DNA of 64,000 nucleotides, from the NCBI RefSeq assembly GCF_026460945.1, contig NZ_JAOVZV010000015.1, forward strand, positions 248,001 to 312,000. Reading direction: 5' to 3'. A model generated the notes under the pieces. The model was not told the DNA's origin. It was given only the letters and a program-made list of their open reading frames with translations, and searched no databases. Below, piece after piece: positions 43,954-52,899 of this stretch (the first letter of the stretch is position 1; every line of letters begins with the position of its first letter). Position numbers and translations under genes: made by a program. This DNA comes from Chryseobacterium luquanense. GTDB taxonomy: Bacteria; Bacteroidota; Bacteroidia; Flavobacteriales; Weeksellaceae.

Positions 43954-44535
43954 TTATTTTGAATATTGATAATGTCCGGTAATGTCAAATTTAAACAAGC
44001 AGTCTTCCAAAACTTGTCCAGCTCCGATGTTATGAACAATTAAATATCTTTTTCCGTCCGCTGATTTTTTATTCACAACAATTCCAATGTGCGTTAAATT
44101 TCCAGGCAAAAGCCAGGTTACAATATCTCCCGGAACGTAGGATGCAGGGTTTTGATCTGTTGGTTTTGATTTGCCAAATTTTGCAAAGAAAACTTGCAAA
44201 TTGGGAACTCGTCTATGGTCGATATTTGTATCTGGTTTTTTCAAACCGAATTTTTTAGGATATTTAGAAAAATTCTTCTTCATATCTTCATGTACTTCTT
44301 TTTGTAAATCGATCCCCAGTTTTCTATATGCTCTGATGATGACATCAGTGCAAACTCCCTTGTCTGCAGCTACATCGCCATTGGGATATTTAATCGAAAC
44401 ATATGCTGGGTCATAAGTAACTCTGTCTTTGGTTAAACTTAAAGCTGCATCAGAAAGTTTTTGCGCAAACTGATTTTGCGCATTTGCTGTAAAAGCAAAA
44501 AACAGAAAAATGAATATTGAAAAGTACTTTTTCAT
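43954..44535 (-). CDS. DUF1287 domain-containing exported protein
   Basis: A 193-residue exported protein (signal MKKYFSIFIFLFFAFTANAQ). DUF1287 proteins resemble NlpC/P60-type cysteine hydrolases; the expected Cys and His positions are seen in GVCTDVIIRAYRKLGIDL, NIDHRRVPNLQVFF and NLTHIGIVVNKKS. The function is unproven, but the fold and its pairing with an amidase gene point to cell-wall turnover. It is 124 bases downstream of hemC, so it may have its own promoter. Confidence 0.88.
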   Translation of the reverse strand: MKKYFSIFIFLFFAFTANAQNQFAQKLSDAALSLTKDRVTYDPAYVSIKYPNGDVAADKGVCTDVIIRAYRKLGIDLQKEVHEDMKKNFSKYPKKFGLKKPDTNIDHRRVPNLQVFFAKFGKSKPTDQNPASYVPGDIVTWLLPGNLTHIGIVVNKKSADGKRYLIVHNIGAGQVLEDCLFKFDITGHYQYSK

Positions 44536-44659
44536 TGTTTTAAAATTTTGAACTTCATGTTGGTTCCGTAAAGTTCAAAAATTAAATTTAAACAGGAAGA
44601 TATTTTAAATATAAAGAAATGTTAAGATTTCTCGTAAGGACTAATCTTAGCCTCAACCT

Positions 44660-45568
44660 TTACAGCAGACTTTTAATTTCTCTCATTAATTCCTTTCCTC
44701 CATTTTCCAAAACAATATTCGCAAATTTTTCACCAAAATCTTCTTCTTCATTATATTCAAAATTCTCGTCGGTGGCGATGTAGTTTTTCCCATCTAATGA
44801 ACAAAGGGCAGCTTTAAATCTGATTTGATTATCAAATTTTTCAGCATAAGCTCCAATTGGTGCTGTGCAACCTCCTTCAAGTGTGCTTAAAAAATTTCTT
44901 TCCATTTCAACACAAATTTGAGTTTCCTTGTGAGAAATCTGTTTCAGAATATCGTTAATTTCTTTTTTATCAGAATGTCCTGCAACGGCAACCACGCCCT
45001 GCGACGGCGCTGGAATCATAAACGGAATAAATTCGTAGTCAATATCCATTTTCATTCTTTTAATTCCGGCTAGAGACAAAATTGTGGCATCAAAATCTTG
45101 TTCTTCTAATTTCTGAAGTCTGGTTTGAATGTTTCCTCTGATGTCGAAAAATTCAGTTTCCGGATAATGTTTTAACCAAAAAGCCCGTCTTCTTAAACTG
45201 CTTGTTGCCAGCTTCAATTCGTGGAATTCTTTATCAATTGCAGATTTTCTTTTAATCAAAACATCTTGCGGATGATCTCTTTCCAAATAAGCAACAATTT
45301 CTACATTTTCAGGAAGTTTTGTAGGAACATCTTTGAGTGAATGTACAGCAATATCAATTTCGTCATTCAGCAATGCAATGTCTAAATCTCTTGTGAAGAC
45401 ACCCGTAATTCCTAATGAATACAAAGGTTGATTAAGATTTTTGTCGCCAGAAGAAATGATTGGGACAATTTCAGTCAGGTAATTAAGGTTTTGTAACTGT
45501 CTTGCGACTTCTCTTGCCTGCCACAGTGCGAGTGCAGAATTTCTTGTTCCTATTCTAATGCTTTTCAT
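44660..45568 (-). CDS. hemC: Hydroxymethylbilane synthase (porphobilinogen deaminase)
   Basis: A 302-residue enzyme joining four porphobilinogens into hydroxymethylbilane. Signatures: IRIGTRNSALALWQAREVAR, DIAVHSLKDVPTKLP, LKLATSSLRRRAFWL, FDIRGNIQTRL and the dipyrromethane cofactor cysteine in LEGGCTAPIGA. I chose the start at 45568 (MKSIRIGTRN), which overlaps hemA by 14 bases. An ATG 24 bases upstream is possible but adds an unconserved eight-residue extension and a longer overlap. Confidence 0.95.
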   Translation of the reverse strand: MKSIRIGTRNSALALWQAREVARQLQNLNYLTEIVPIISSGDKNLNQPLYSLGITGVFTRDLDIALLNDEIDIAVHSLKDVPTKLPENVEIVAYLERDHPQDVLIKRKSAIDKEFHELKLATSSLRRRAFWLKHYPETEFFDIRGNIQTRLQKLEEQDFDATILSLAGIKRMKMDIDYEFIPFMIPAPSQGVVAVAGHSDKKEINDILKQISHKETQICVEMERNFLSTLEGGCTAPIGAYAEKFDNQIRFKAALCSLDGKNYIATDENFEYNEEEDFGEKFANIVLENGGKELMREIKSLL

Positions 45569-46829
45569 TGAATTCGTTATTGGGTTGTTCAACTAAAATT
45601 TCGTGCATTAATTTACTAATTTCTTCGGCTTTCAAAGGATTGTCTATGATATATTTTGCAAAACGGTTGGTGATTTTCTGAATCATTTTCTCAGAAAGCT
45701 CCATGTCGTTGATATTGATGTACTTATTTTTTCGGTAAAAATTGTGCATTTCATTACGTTCCATATTTTTCAGAACAGCTTTAAAATGATGAATATTGGG
45801 CGCTAATTTCCTTTTTTTCTCCCATTCAAGAAAATCTTTGGTCATTTCTTTAATGATGACTTCAGCTTTCGGAATTTCCTTTTCTCTCTGCTGAATTGTT
45901 GCCTGAATCTGTTTTGAAAGCTCATCAACATCAATTAATGTCACGTTCTCAATTTCAGAAACATTTTTATCAACATTATGAGGAATTGAAAGGTCAATAA
46001 TCAAAATTTCTTTTCCGTTTTTTAAATGAGATTTGTTGATGATTGGAGTTTTGGCTCCTGTGGCAACGATAAGAATATCTGTGTTATCTAATTCTTTATC
46101 AAAATCAGCATAGTCAATATTCGGGATATTATATTTCTCTGAAATCTTTGCTGCTTTTTCCTGAGTTCGGTTGGCAATTTTTATTTTTGGCTGATAAACG
46201 TGTTTTACCAAATTTTCAACCGTGTTTTGTCCGATTTCTCCAACACCTAGAAGAAGAATGTTCTTTTCAGTAAGTCTTTTCTGATTATTTAAAATATAAT
46301 GAACCGCCGCATAAGAAACGGAAGCTGCTCCATTTGAAATCCCAGTCTCATTTTTTATCCTTTTGGAAATTTGAATGGCAGAATTAATCGACCTCTCCAA
46401 ATAAGGATTTGAATTTTGTCTTTCTTTTTTAAAACGGGCGTAAGCTTTTTTAATTTGTCCGATAATTTCAAAATCGCCAATAATCTGACTTTCCAATCCC
46501 GCTGCAACTCTGAATAAATGATTTAAAGCTTCTTCTTTGGTTGCAATATTGGCGAACTTTAAAAAATCAGTAAGCTGCACACCAATTGTTTTACAATATT
46601 CTTCGGCTACAAAAAGGTAATTTGAAGTCGTGGTATAAATCTCCGTTCTGTTGCAAGTGGAAACCACGAAAGCGTCCCCTAAATTTTCATCATGAATTCG
46701 GGTGACAAAGTTTTTAATATTTTCATCAAAAAACGCAAATTTACCTCTCGTTTCTACATCTGCCTTCTCGTAACTAATCGATAAGACGGCAAAATTTGAT
46801 GTCTGATGTATATTGGAATACTGTATCAT
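45555..46829 (-). CDS. hemA: Glutamyl-tRNA reductase
   Basis: A 424-residue NADPH enzyme reducing Glu-tRNA to glutamate-1-semialdehyde, the first step of C5-pathway haem synthesis. The nucleophile Cys is in VVSTCNRTEIYTT, the NADP domain has LLLGVGEIGQNTVENL, and a helical dimerisation domain ends the protein. I chose the ATG at 46829 (MIQYSNIHQTSNFAVLS). An in-frame ATG at 46862 is overtaken by a -7 promoter box at 46839-46846. hemC overlaps its 3' end by 14 bases. Confidence 0.95.
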   Translation of the reverse strand: MIQYSNIHQTSNFAVLSISYEKADVETRGKFAFFDENIKNFVTRIHDENLGDAFVVSTCNRTEIYTTTSNYLFVAEEYCKTIGVQLTDFLKFANIATKEEALNHLFRVAAGLESQIIGDFEIIGQIKKAYARFKKERQNSNPYLERSINSAIQISKRIKNETGISNGAASVSYAAVHYILNNQKRLTEKNILLLGVGEIGQNTVENLVKHVYQPKIKIANRTQEKAAKISEKYNIPNIDYADFDKELDNTDILIVATGAKTPIINKSHLKNGKEILIIDLSIPHNVDKNVSEIENVTLIDVDELSKQIQATIQQREKEIPKAEVIIKEMTKDFLEWEKKRKLAPNIHHFKAVLKNMERNEMHNFYRKNKYININDMELSEKMIQKITNRFAKYIIDNPLKAEEISKLMHEILVEQPNNEFNEKH

Positions 46830-46838
46830 AAGCAGTCG

Positions 46839-46846
46839 CAAATTTA
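46839..46846 (-). promoter_or_regulatory. -7 element of the hemA promoter
   Basis: TAAATTTG on the minus strand, only nine bases upstream of the preferred hemA ATG, so the leader would be very short. A TTG lies 24 bases upstream (46871-46873), slightly beyond the usual spacing. Confidence 0.5.
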
Positions 46847-47035
46847 CAAAATTTTTACTCAAAGGATTTGCAATTGTATGTATGATAATTATCGTAAAAA
46901 GCTATGAAAATGAATTTTAAACTAGATTTAGAATGGGTAAAAATAAAAACAGTTAGGGTTGTGTACTTTATAAATTTTAATAAAAATTTAACCAAATTAG
47001 ATGAAAGTTATTATTTTTAACTAGTATGAAATTTA

Positions 47036-47043
47036 TATCTTTG
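47036..47043 (+). promoter_or_regulatory. -7 element upstream of mreB
   Basis: TATCTTTG, 23 bases before the mreB ATG; the -33 region is A/T-rich without a clear TTG. Confidence 0.5.
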
Positions 47044-47066
47044 TAAACTTAAATCAGGACAAAATT

Positions 47067-48092
47067 ATGAGTATATTCGATATGTTTACGCAAGACATTG
47101 CGATAGACCTTGGAACTGCTAACACGCTTATCATTCATAACAACAAAATTGTTATAGACCAGCCCTCAATTGTTGCGATTGAGCGTTCTACAGGTAAGCC
47201 AATCGCAGTAGGTGAACAGGCAAAACATATGCAGGGTAAAACTCATGAGGATATTAAAACAATTCGTCCGTTAAAAGATGGTGTAATTGCAGATTTTCAT
47301 GCTTCTGAGCACATGATTAAGGAGTTTATCAAGAAAATTCCAGGTATCAAAGGAAGATTTATTCAGCCTGCTTTAAGAATCGTTATCTGTATTCCTTCTG
47401 GAATTACCGAAGTTGAAAAAAGAGCGGTAAGAGATTCTGCTCAGAAAGTAAACGCTAAAGATGTACGATTGATTTATGAGCCAATGGCAGCTGCAATAGG
47501 AGTTGGTATTGATGTTCAGAAACCTGAAGGTAACATGATTATCGACATAGGTGGTGGTACTACCGAAATTGCTGTTGTTGCTTTGGGAGGTATTGTTTGT
47601 GACAAATCTGTGAAAATTGCAGGGGATGTATTTACAAACGATATTGCTTATTTTTTAAGAACGCACCATAATTTATATATTGGAGAAAGAACTGCTGAAA
47701 GAGTGAAAATTGAAGTGGGTTCTGCAGTGGAAGATTTAGATGTAGATATTGACGATATTCCGGTACAAGGTAGAGACTTGATTACAGGTAAGCCAAAAGA
47801 AATTATGGTTGGTTACAAAGAAATCGCTCGTGCTTTGGATAAATCAATTATCAGAATTGAAGATGCTGTAATGGAGACACTTTCTCTTACTCCACCAGAA
47901 TTGTCAGCAGATATTTACAAAACGGGTATTTATCTTGCGGGTGGAGGTGCTTTGTTGAGAGGTTTGGCAGATAGGCTTCACAAGAAAACTGGTCTTCCGG
48001 TTTTTGTAGCTGAAGATCCGTTGAGAGCTGTTGTTCGCGGTACAGGTATCGCACTTAAGAATATGGATAAATTCAATTTCTTAATTAAATAA
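47067..48092 (+). CDS. mreB: Rod shape-determining protein MreB
   Basis: A 341-residue bacterial actin that polymerises under the membrane and directs lateral wall synthesis. Phosphate and connect motifs are clear: DIAIDLGTANTLI at the N-terminus, IYEPMAAAIGVGIDV, and NMIIDIGGGTTEIAVVALGG. The length is normal. It is the first gene of the rod operon mreB-mreC-mreD-mrdA-rodA and divergent from hemA. Confidence 0.97.
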   Translation: MSIFDMFTQDIAIDLGTANTLIIHNNKIVIDQPSIVAIERSTGKPIAVGEQAKHMQGKTHEDIKTIRPLKDGVIADFHASEHMIKEFIKKIPGIKGRFIQPALRIVICIPSGITEVEKRAVRDSAQKVNAKDVRLIYEPMAAAIGVGIDVQKPEGNMIIDIGGGTTEIAVVALGGIVCDKSVKIAGDVFTNDIAYFLRTHHNLYIGERTAERVKIEVGSAVEDLDVDIDDIPVQGRDLITGKPKEIMVGYKEIARALDKSIIRIEDAVMETLSLTPPELSADIYKTGIYLAGGGALLRGLADRLHKKTGLPVFVAEDPLRAVVRGTGIALKNMDKFNFLIK

Positions 48093-48120
48093 TTTTAACT
48101 TTTTACGACTTTATATCTGA

Positions 48121-48975
48121 ATGGGATTTTTGCTGAGATTATTTTCAAAGAATTCGCTTCTTGTTTTCTTTATCTTCTTGCAAATCATTGCTCTCATTTT
48201 GATATTCTCCAAAAATGCCATGCAGCAATCTTGGCTTGCGGGTCAAACTGCGGCTTTCAATTCTTGGGTTTCAGGAGGTATTGATGAAGGTGTTTCTTAT
48301 CTAAAATTAAAGCAAGTCAATGAAGATCTTGTTGCTCAAAACAAATCTTTAATGGTGGAACTTTATGGAAAACAAGGTGCAGCAAATCCTCAATTCAGAA
48401 AAGTACACGATACATTGGGAGGCGGGCAAATCTATACTTTCGTAGATGGTGAAATTGTTTTCAACAGTATCAACAGACGAAACAATTATTTCACTATCAA
48501 CCGCGGAACAAGAGATGGGGTTTATCCTCAAATGGGTGTAATGGCCCCAAAAGGAATTGCTGGAATTGTTATTAATTCTACCGACAGTTACGCTTTAGTA
48601 CAATCGGTTTTAAGTGTTAATAAAATCAGAATTAATGCTGCTCTAAAAAACTCAGGATATTTCGGAACTTTAACGTGGAAAGGCGATAATTCTCGTATAA
48701 TGCATTTGGCAGACGTTCCAAAGTATGTTTCCCTGAAAATTGGCGACACGATAGAAACCGATGGGAAATCAGCGATTTTTCCTAAAGGTGTAATGATTGG
48801 TAAAATTGCGGGTTACACCGTTGATAATAAAACAGGATTTTGGGATATTTCAGTTGAATTGAGTGAAAAAATGGGGGCTTTAAATAAAGTTTTCGTTGTT
48901 AAAAATCTTAAAAAAGCTGAGGTTCAAAAAATTCAGGATACATTGCAAGCTGTAATAAAAAAGGAAAATGATTAG
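48121..48975 (+). CDS. mreC: Rod shape-determining protein MreC
   Basis: A 284-residue membrane-anchored periplasmic protein. One transmembrane helix (LLVFFIFLQIIALILIF, about 13-30) is followed by a short coiled-coil region (LKLKQVNEDLVAQNKSLMVE) and the MreC beta domain (YFTINRGTRDGVYPQMGVM, IAGIVINSTDSYALVQSVL). MreC links MreB to PBP2 and RodA. It is 28 bases after mreB and overlaps mreD by eight bases. Confidence 0.95.
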   Translation: MGFLLRLFSKNSLLVFFIFLQIIALILIFSKNAMQQSWLAGQTAAFNSWVSGGIDEGVSYLKLKQVNEDLVAQNKSLMVELYGKQGAANPQFRKVHDTLGGGQIYTFVDGEIVFNSINRRNNYFTINRGTRDGVYPQMGVMAPKGIAGIVINSTDSYALVQSVLSVNKIRINAALKNSGYFGTLTWKGDNSRIMHLADVPKYVSLKIGDTIETDGKSAIFPKGVMIGKIAGYTVDNKTGFWDISVELSEKMGALNKVFVVKNLKKAEVQKIQDTLQAVIKKEND

Positions 48976-49474
48976 CAGAACCCTATTTACAGATTTTTTG
49001 ATCATGGCTTTTCTGGTTGCATTACAGGTTTTTGTATTGAACAGGATTACGCTGTTTGGTAAATTTACACCGGTTTTATATCCGGTTTTTGTGATGTTTT
49101 ATCCTTTTTTCAGAAATAAATTTCAATTTTTAGCTTTAAGTTTTTTAATTGGTCTTTCCGTTGACGGTTTTCTTGGTACATGGGGAATCAATGCTTTGGC
49201 AACTACTGCAATTGCTTATTTCCGCACGTTGATTTTCCGTACGTCTACAGATACTTCTACAGATTTCTTTTCATTTCAGTCTTTGCAGTGGACGCAGTTT
49301 TTACTGTTTCTTTTTTCAAGTATCTTTTTGCATCAGCTTTTGGTGCAATATATTGAGTTTTTCAAAATCAGCAGAATTTTTGAAATCTTATTTAATGTGT
49401 TGGTAACTAGTGGAATTTCCTTTATATTTATCATCGTTTACGCATTAATCTTTAAAATCAAACAGAAAGTTTGA
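48968..49474 (+). CDS. mreD: Rod shape-determining protein MreD
   Basis: A 168-residue polytopic membrane protein with four or five helices (LIMAFLVALQVFVLNRITLF, FLALSFLIGLSVDGF, TQFLLFLFSSIFLHQLLVQY). MreD proteins are small and poorly conserved; the call rests on hydrophobicity, size and position between mreC and the PBP2 gene. It overlaps mreC by eight bases and the next gene by four (TTGA). Confidence 0.92.
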   Translation: MISRTLFTDFLIMAFLVALQVFVLNRITLFGKFTPVLYPVFVMFYPFFRNKFQFLALSFLIGLSVDGFLGTWGINALATTAIAYFRTLIFRTSTDTSTDFFSFQSLQWTQFLLFLFSSIFLHQLLVQYIEFFKISRIFEILFNVLVTSGISFIFIIVYALIFKIKQKV

Positions 49475-51498
49475 ACGCACGCCATATAAAAATCTTAACC
49501 GTTCTCATCGTTATTGCTCTTATTTTTGTAGCAAGGCTTTCTTATTTACAGTTGTTTACAGACCGTTATGCATTGAATGCGGCGAATACTTCCATCAAAA
49601 CCGAATATGTAATTCCACAACGTGGAGTTATTTTCGACAGAAACGGAAAAATTATGGTAGGAAACCAGCCTGCTTATGAAGTTTCTTTTACTCAGGCGTT
49701 AATGAAACCTGATTTTGACACGTTGGCTTTCTGTAATTTAATGAAAATTGAGAAAAGAGATTTCATTAAAAAAATTAATACAATTAAGACTGAAAAATAT
49801 TATTCTAAACTAACTCCAATGACTTTTCTGAAAGATTTAAGCAGAGAAGACATTGCGAGAGTTCAGGAAATTATATTTAAATATCCTGCCTTTAATATTG
49901 TTCAGCGTCCACAAAGACAGTATGAAGTTTCCACTTCCGGAAATCTTTTAGGTTATACGAGTGAAGTAAACGACAGAGAAATTAAAAAAGATTCTGTGTA
50001 TTATCTTCCGGGTGATCTTATCGGAAAAACAGGGATTGAGAAAGCTTACGAGAAAGAACTTCGTGGAGTAAAAGGAGTAAAATACATTCAAAAAGATATT
50101 AAACTTAGAAATGTTGGCCCTTATAAAAACGGTTCTCTTGATAAAGATGTAATTACCGGAAAAGATATTACTTTGACGATTGATTACGACTTGCAGAGAA
50201 TGGCTGAAGAGATGCTGGTGAATAAACATGGTGCAGTTGTCGCTTTAGACCCGAATAATGGCGAGGTTTTGGTTGCAGCAACAGGACCCGATATTGACCC
50301 AAATCTTTTTACCGGACCTCATAAATCTAAAAATCTTTACGCATTATCAAAAGATACAATTTACGAAAATAAACCAACCTTCGACCGCTCTTTACAGGCT
50401 GGTTATCCTCCAGGCTCAACTTTCAAATTGCTGACGGCTTTAGCGGCAATGCAAATGGGAGTGATGGATGAAAAAACAATTTTCCCTTGTGGAGGTGGTT
50501 TCTTTTATAAAGGTAAAAGAATTAAAGGCCACGGTGGAGCAGATCCATTAATTCCTTCGATTCAGGTTTCGAGTAACTGTTTCTTTACGTATGCATTTAT
50601 TGCTATCATCAAAAAATATCCGGGAAATCCTTCAAAAGGTGTTGATGAATGGAAAAAAATCATGAGCAGTTTTGGTGTTGGTGAATTTTTAAATAATGAT
50701 TTTGCTGTTGGTGCAAAAGGTAGAATTCCTTCAGGAGATTTTTACGAGAGAAGATTTAAAGAAATTATAAAAGCCAACGGTTCTACAAAACAAAATTATA
50801 AAAATTGGGACGAAATGTCAACCGGAGCCATCTATAACGGAATGGGACAAGGTGACGTGATGGTAACTCCACTTCAGTTGGCAAATTATGTTGGAGCCAT
50901 TGCAAATAGGGGTTGGTATTATACTCCTCATATTGTAAAAGCGATTGATGGAAAACCTAATCCCGATCCTAGATTTAAAGTAAAACATAAAACGTTAGTT
51001 GATCCTAAACATTTTGAGCCTGTCTTAAAAGGAATGGAAGCCGTAGTTTTAAGAGGAACGGCGAGAGGTTTAATGTCTAAAGATTTTACACAATTAGCAA
51101 AAACGGGAACCGCGCAGGTTCCGCAGGGAAAAGATAATTCTATTTTTGTACTAATTGCTCCTGCTGAAAACCCCAAAATTGTGGTGGTTGCTGTAATGGA
51201 ACATGCGGGATTTGGTGCAACTTGGGCAGGTCCGGCTTGTACGGTTATTGCTGAAAAATACATTACCGGAGATTTAAAACGTGAACATCTTTATAAAAAA
51301 ATGATTACGTCGAGTTTTATGCCTGAATATAAACGACAGTGGATTGTCGATTTAAAAAGGAAAGGACTTTATAAGGAACCAAAACCGGATTCGCTTAAAC
51401 TTAAAAGAATTCAAGATAGTCTTAATTTAATTAAGAAAAAGAAAGAAGCGCTGCAAAAACAAATCAATACAGAAACCAAAAAACCTAAGAAACCATGA
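49471..51498 (+). CDS. mrdA: Penicillin-binding protein 2
   Basis: A 675-residue class B PBP, the transpeptidase of the rod complex. One N-terminal helix (KILTVLIVIALIFVARLSYL) is followed by the dimerisation domain (VIPQRGVIFDRNGKIMVGNQ) and the transpeptidase domain with SxxK (PPGSTFK, S316-K319), SSN and KTGTAQ (K544). A Lys-rich tail of about 60 residues ends it. The start codon is TTG, overlapping the mreD stop as TTGA; the next ATG would remove the start of the helix-containing region, so TTG is preferred. The rodA ATG overlaps its stop as ATGA. Confidence 0.94.
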   Translation: MNARHIKILTVLIVIALIFVARLSYLQLFTDRYALNAANTSIKTEYVIPQRGVIFDRNGKIMVGNQPAYEVSFTQALMKPDFDTLAFCNLMKIEKRDFIKKINTIKTEKYYSKLTPMTFLKDLSREDIARVQEIIFKYPAFNIVQRPQRQYEVSTSGNLLGYTSEVNDREIKKDSVYYLPGDLIGKTGIEKAYEKELRGVKGVKYIQKDIKLRNVGPYKNGSLDKDVITGKDITLTIDYDLQRMAEEMLVNKHGAVVALDPNNGEVLVAATGPDIDPNLFTGPHKSKNLYALSKDTIYENKPTFDRSLQAGYPPGSTFKLLTALAAMQMGVMDEKTIFPCGGGFFYKGKRIKGHGGADPLIPSIQVSSNCFFTYAFIAIIKKYPGNPSKGVDEWKKIMSSFGVGEFLNNDFAVGAKGRIPSGDFYERRFKEIIKANGSTKQNYKNWDEMSTGAIYNGMGQGDVMVTPLQLANYVGAIANRGWYYTPHIVKAIDGKPNPDPRFKVKHKTLVDPKHFEPVLKGMEAVVLRGTARGLMSKDFTQLAKTGTAQVPQGKDNSIFVLIAPAENPKIVVVAVMEHAGFGATWAGPACTVIAEKYITGDLKREHLYKKMITSSFMPEYKRQWIVDLKRKGLYKEPKPDSLKLKRIQDSLNLIKKKKEALQKQINTETKKPKKP

Positions 51499-52742
51499 AG
51501 TGGACAGAAGGAATAGATAAATTGGGGCTTGGTCTGTATTTTCTGTTGTGTACATTCGCAATAGCGAATATTTACAGTGTTAATAAAGATTTAGGTGAAA
51601 AACAATTGATTTTTTTCGGAATTTCTCTTTTTGTTGGTCTAATTATTTTTGTCAGCAGAAGCAAGTTTTTCGAAAACATGTCAAGTATCATTTATATTGG
51701 TGGAATCTTGCTTCTGTTGGGGCTTTTTCCTTTTGGAACCGAAATTTTAGGGCAAAAAAACTGGTATAAGTTCGGAGGCATTACGATGCAGCCGGTAGAG
51801 TTTTCTAAAATTGGGGTTTCGCTGATGTTGGCAAATTATGTCTCGGGATCAGAATTTAATCTTAAAAATAGGAAATCATTAATTACAGTTTTTGGAATTA
51901 TAGCAATTCCTGCCGCTGTAGTTTTAGCAATTCCGGATGTCGGTTCATTGCTTGTGTTTACGGCGTTTTTTATCGCTTTATATCGAGAGGGATTATCAGG
52001 AAAACTATTTTTGATTGGAGGTCTTTTTGGAGCCGTTTTCCTTATTGCCAATTATCTTAATGATCCTTTGCAATGGAGTTTATGGTATTTTACATTATTT
52101 ATCTTAGTAATAGGAGGGATTTGGTTTGCGTTTAATGCTGCTTTTCTTCGCAAGAATATTTACACTCTTTTACCAGGAGCAGGAATCGTACTTTTGTTGG
52201 CTGCGTTATCATTCATCTCACCTGTTATTTTTGAAAAACTTCCAAAGCACCAACAGGAGCGTGTTGAGGTTTTATATAAAGGAGAAAGAGAGTTTCGCGA
52301 TACTTCGGGTTATAACTTATTATATTCAAAAACAGCGATCGGTTCCGGCGGAATGTTTGGAAAAGGATTCCGTGAAGGTTCTGTTACCCAAGGAAAGTTC
52401 GTTCCGGAGCAGGAAACCGATTATATTTTCTGTACCGTTGGTGAAGAATGGGGCTTTGTAGGAAGTGCCGTTCTGGTCTTATCTTATATGATTTACATCG
52501 GTCGAATCTATTATCTCGCAGAAAAGCAGAAATCCGTATTTAACAGGGTTTTTGGGTATAGTTTTGCCTCAATCCTTTTAATGCACTTTTCCATCAATTT
52601 AGGCATGGTTATGGGGCTTTTTCCAACGGTGGGTATCCCGTTGCCGTATTTCAGTTATGGTGGAAGTTCATTACTTGCCTTTTCAATCATGACTTTTATT
52701 TTCTTTAAACTTAATTACGCAGATAAAAACAGTTTGGTTTAG
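51495..52742 (+). CDS. rodA: Rod shape-determining protein RodA (SEDS glycosyltransferase)
   Basis: A 415-residue SEDS-family peptidoglycan polymerase, partner of PBP2. About ten helices are visible. Family blocks include GQKNWYKFGGITMQPVEFSK, IPDVGSLLVFTAFFIALYRE, TAIGSGGMFGKGF, PEQETDYIFCTVGEEWGFVG and the C-terminal GLFPTVGIPLPYFSYGGSSL. It is translationally coupled to mrdA by an ATGA overlap and ends the rod operon. No hairpin terminator is evident after it. Confidence 0.96.
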   Translation: MKWTEGIDKLGLGLYFLLCTFAIANIYSVNKDLGEKQLIFFGISLFVGLIIFVSRSKFFENMSSIIYIGGILLLLGLFPFGTEILGQKNWYKFGGITMQPVEFSKIGVSLMLANYVSGSEFNLKNRKSLITVFGIIAIPAAVVLAIPDVGSLLVFTAFFIALYREGLSGKLFLIGGLFGAVFLIANYLNDPLQWSLWYFTLFILVIGGIWFAFNAAFLRKNIYTLLPGAGIVLLLAALSFISPVIFEKLPKHQQERVEVLYKGEREFRDTSGYNLLYSKTAIGSGGMFGKGFREGSVTQGKFVPEQETDYIFCTVGEEWGFVGSAVLVLSYMIYIGRIYYLAEKQKSVFNRVFGYSFASILLMHFSINLGMVMGLFPTVGIPLPYFSYGGSSLLAFSIMTFIFFKLNYADKNSLV

Positions 52743-52799
52743 AACTGGAAGAGGAAGCCGGATGATAAAGTCTGAACGTATTCTTCAGAGTTAATATTT

Positions 52800-52833
52800 A
52801 AAATCCGCTCAATCTGTAAAATCCGCAAGAAAT
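52800..52833. repeat. Degenerate AATCTGT/AATCCGC intergenic repeat
   Basis: AAAATCCGCTCAATCTGTAA followed by AATCCGCAAG repeats the AATC(C/T)G word three times. It lies in the 157-base gap between rodA and the pentapeptide gene and is similar in style to the segment at 61771-61800. Confidence 0.45.
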
Positions 52834-52899
52834 TCTTCTTAGATTTAGTTTGGATCTGAGTATATCCAAATAGAAATTTACAAAATCAAATATATATTT

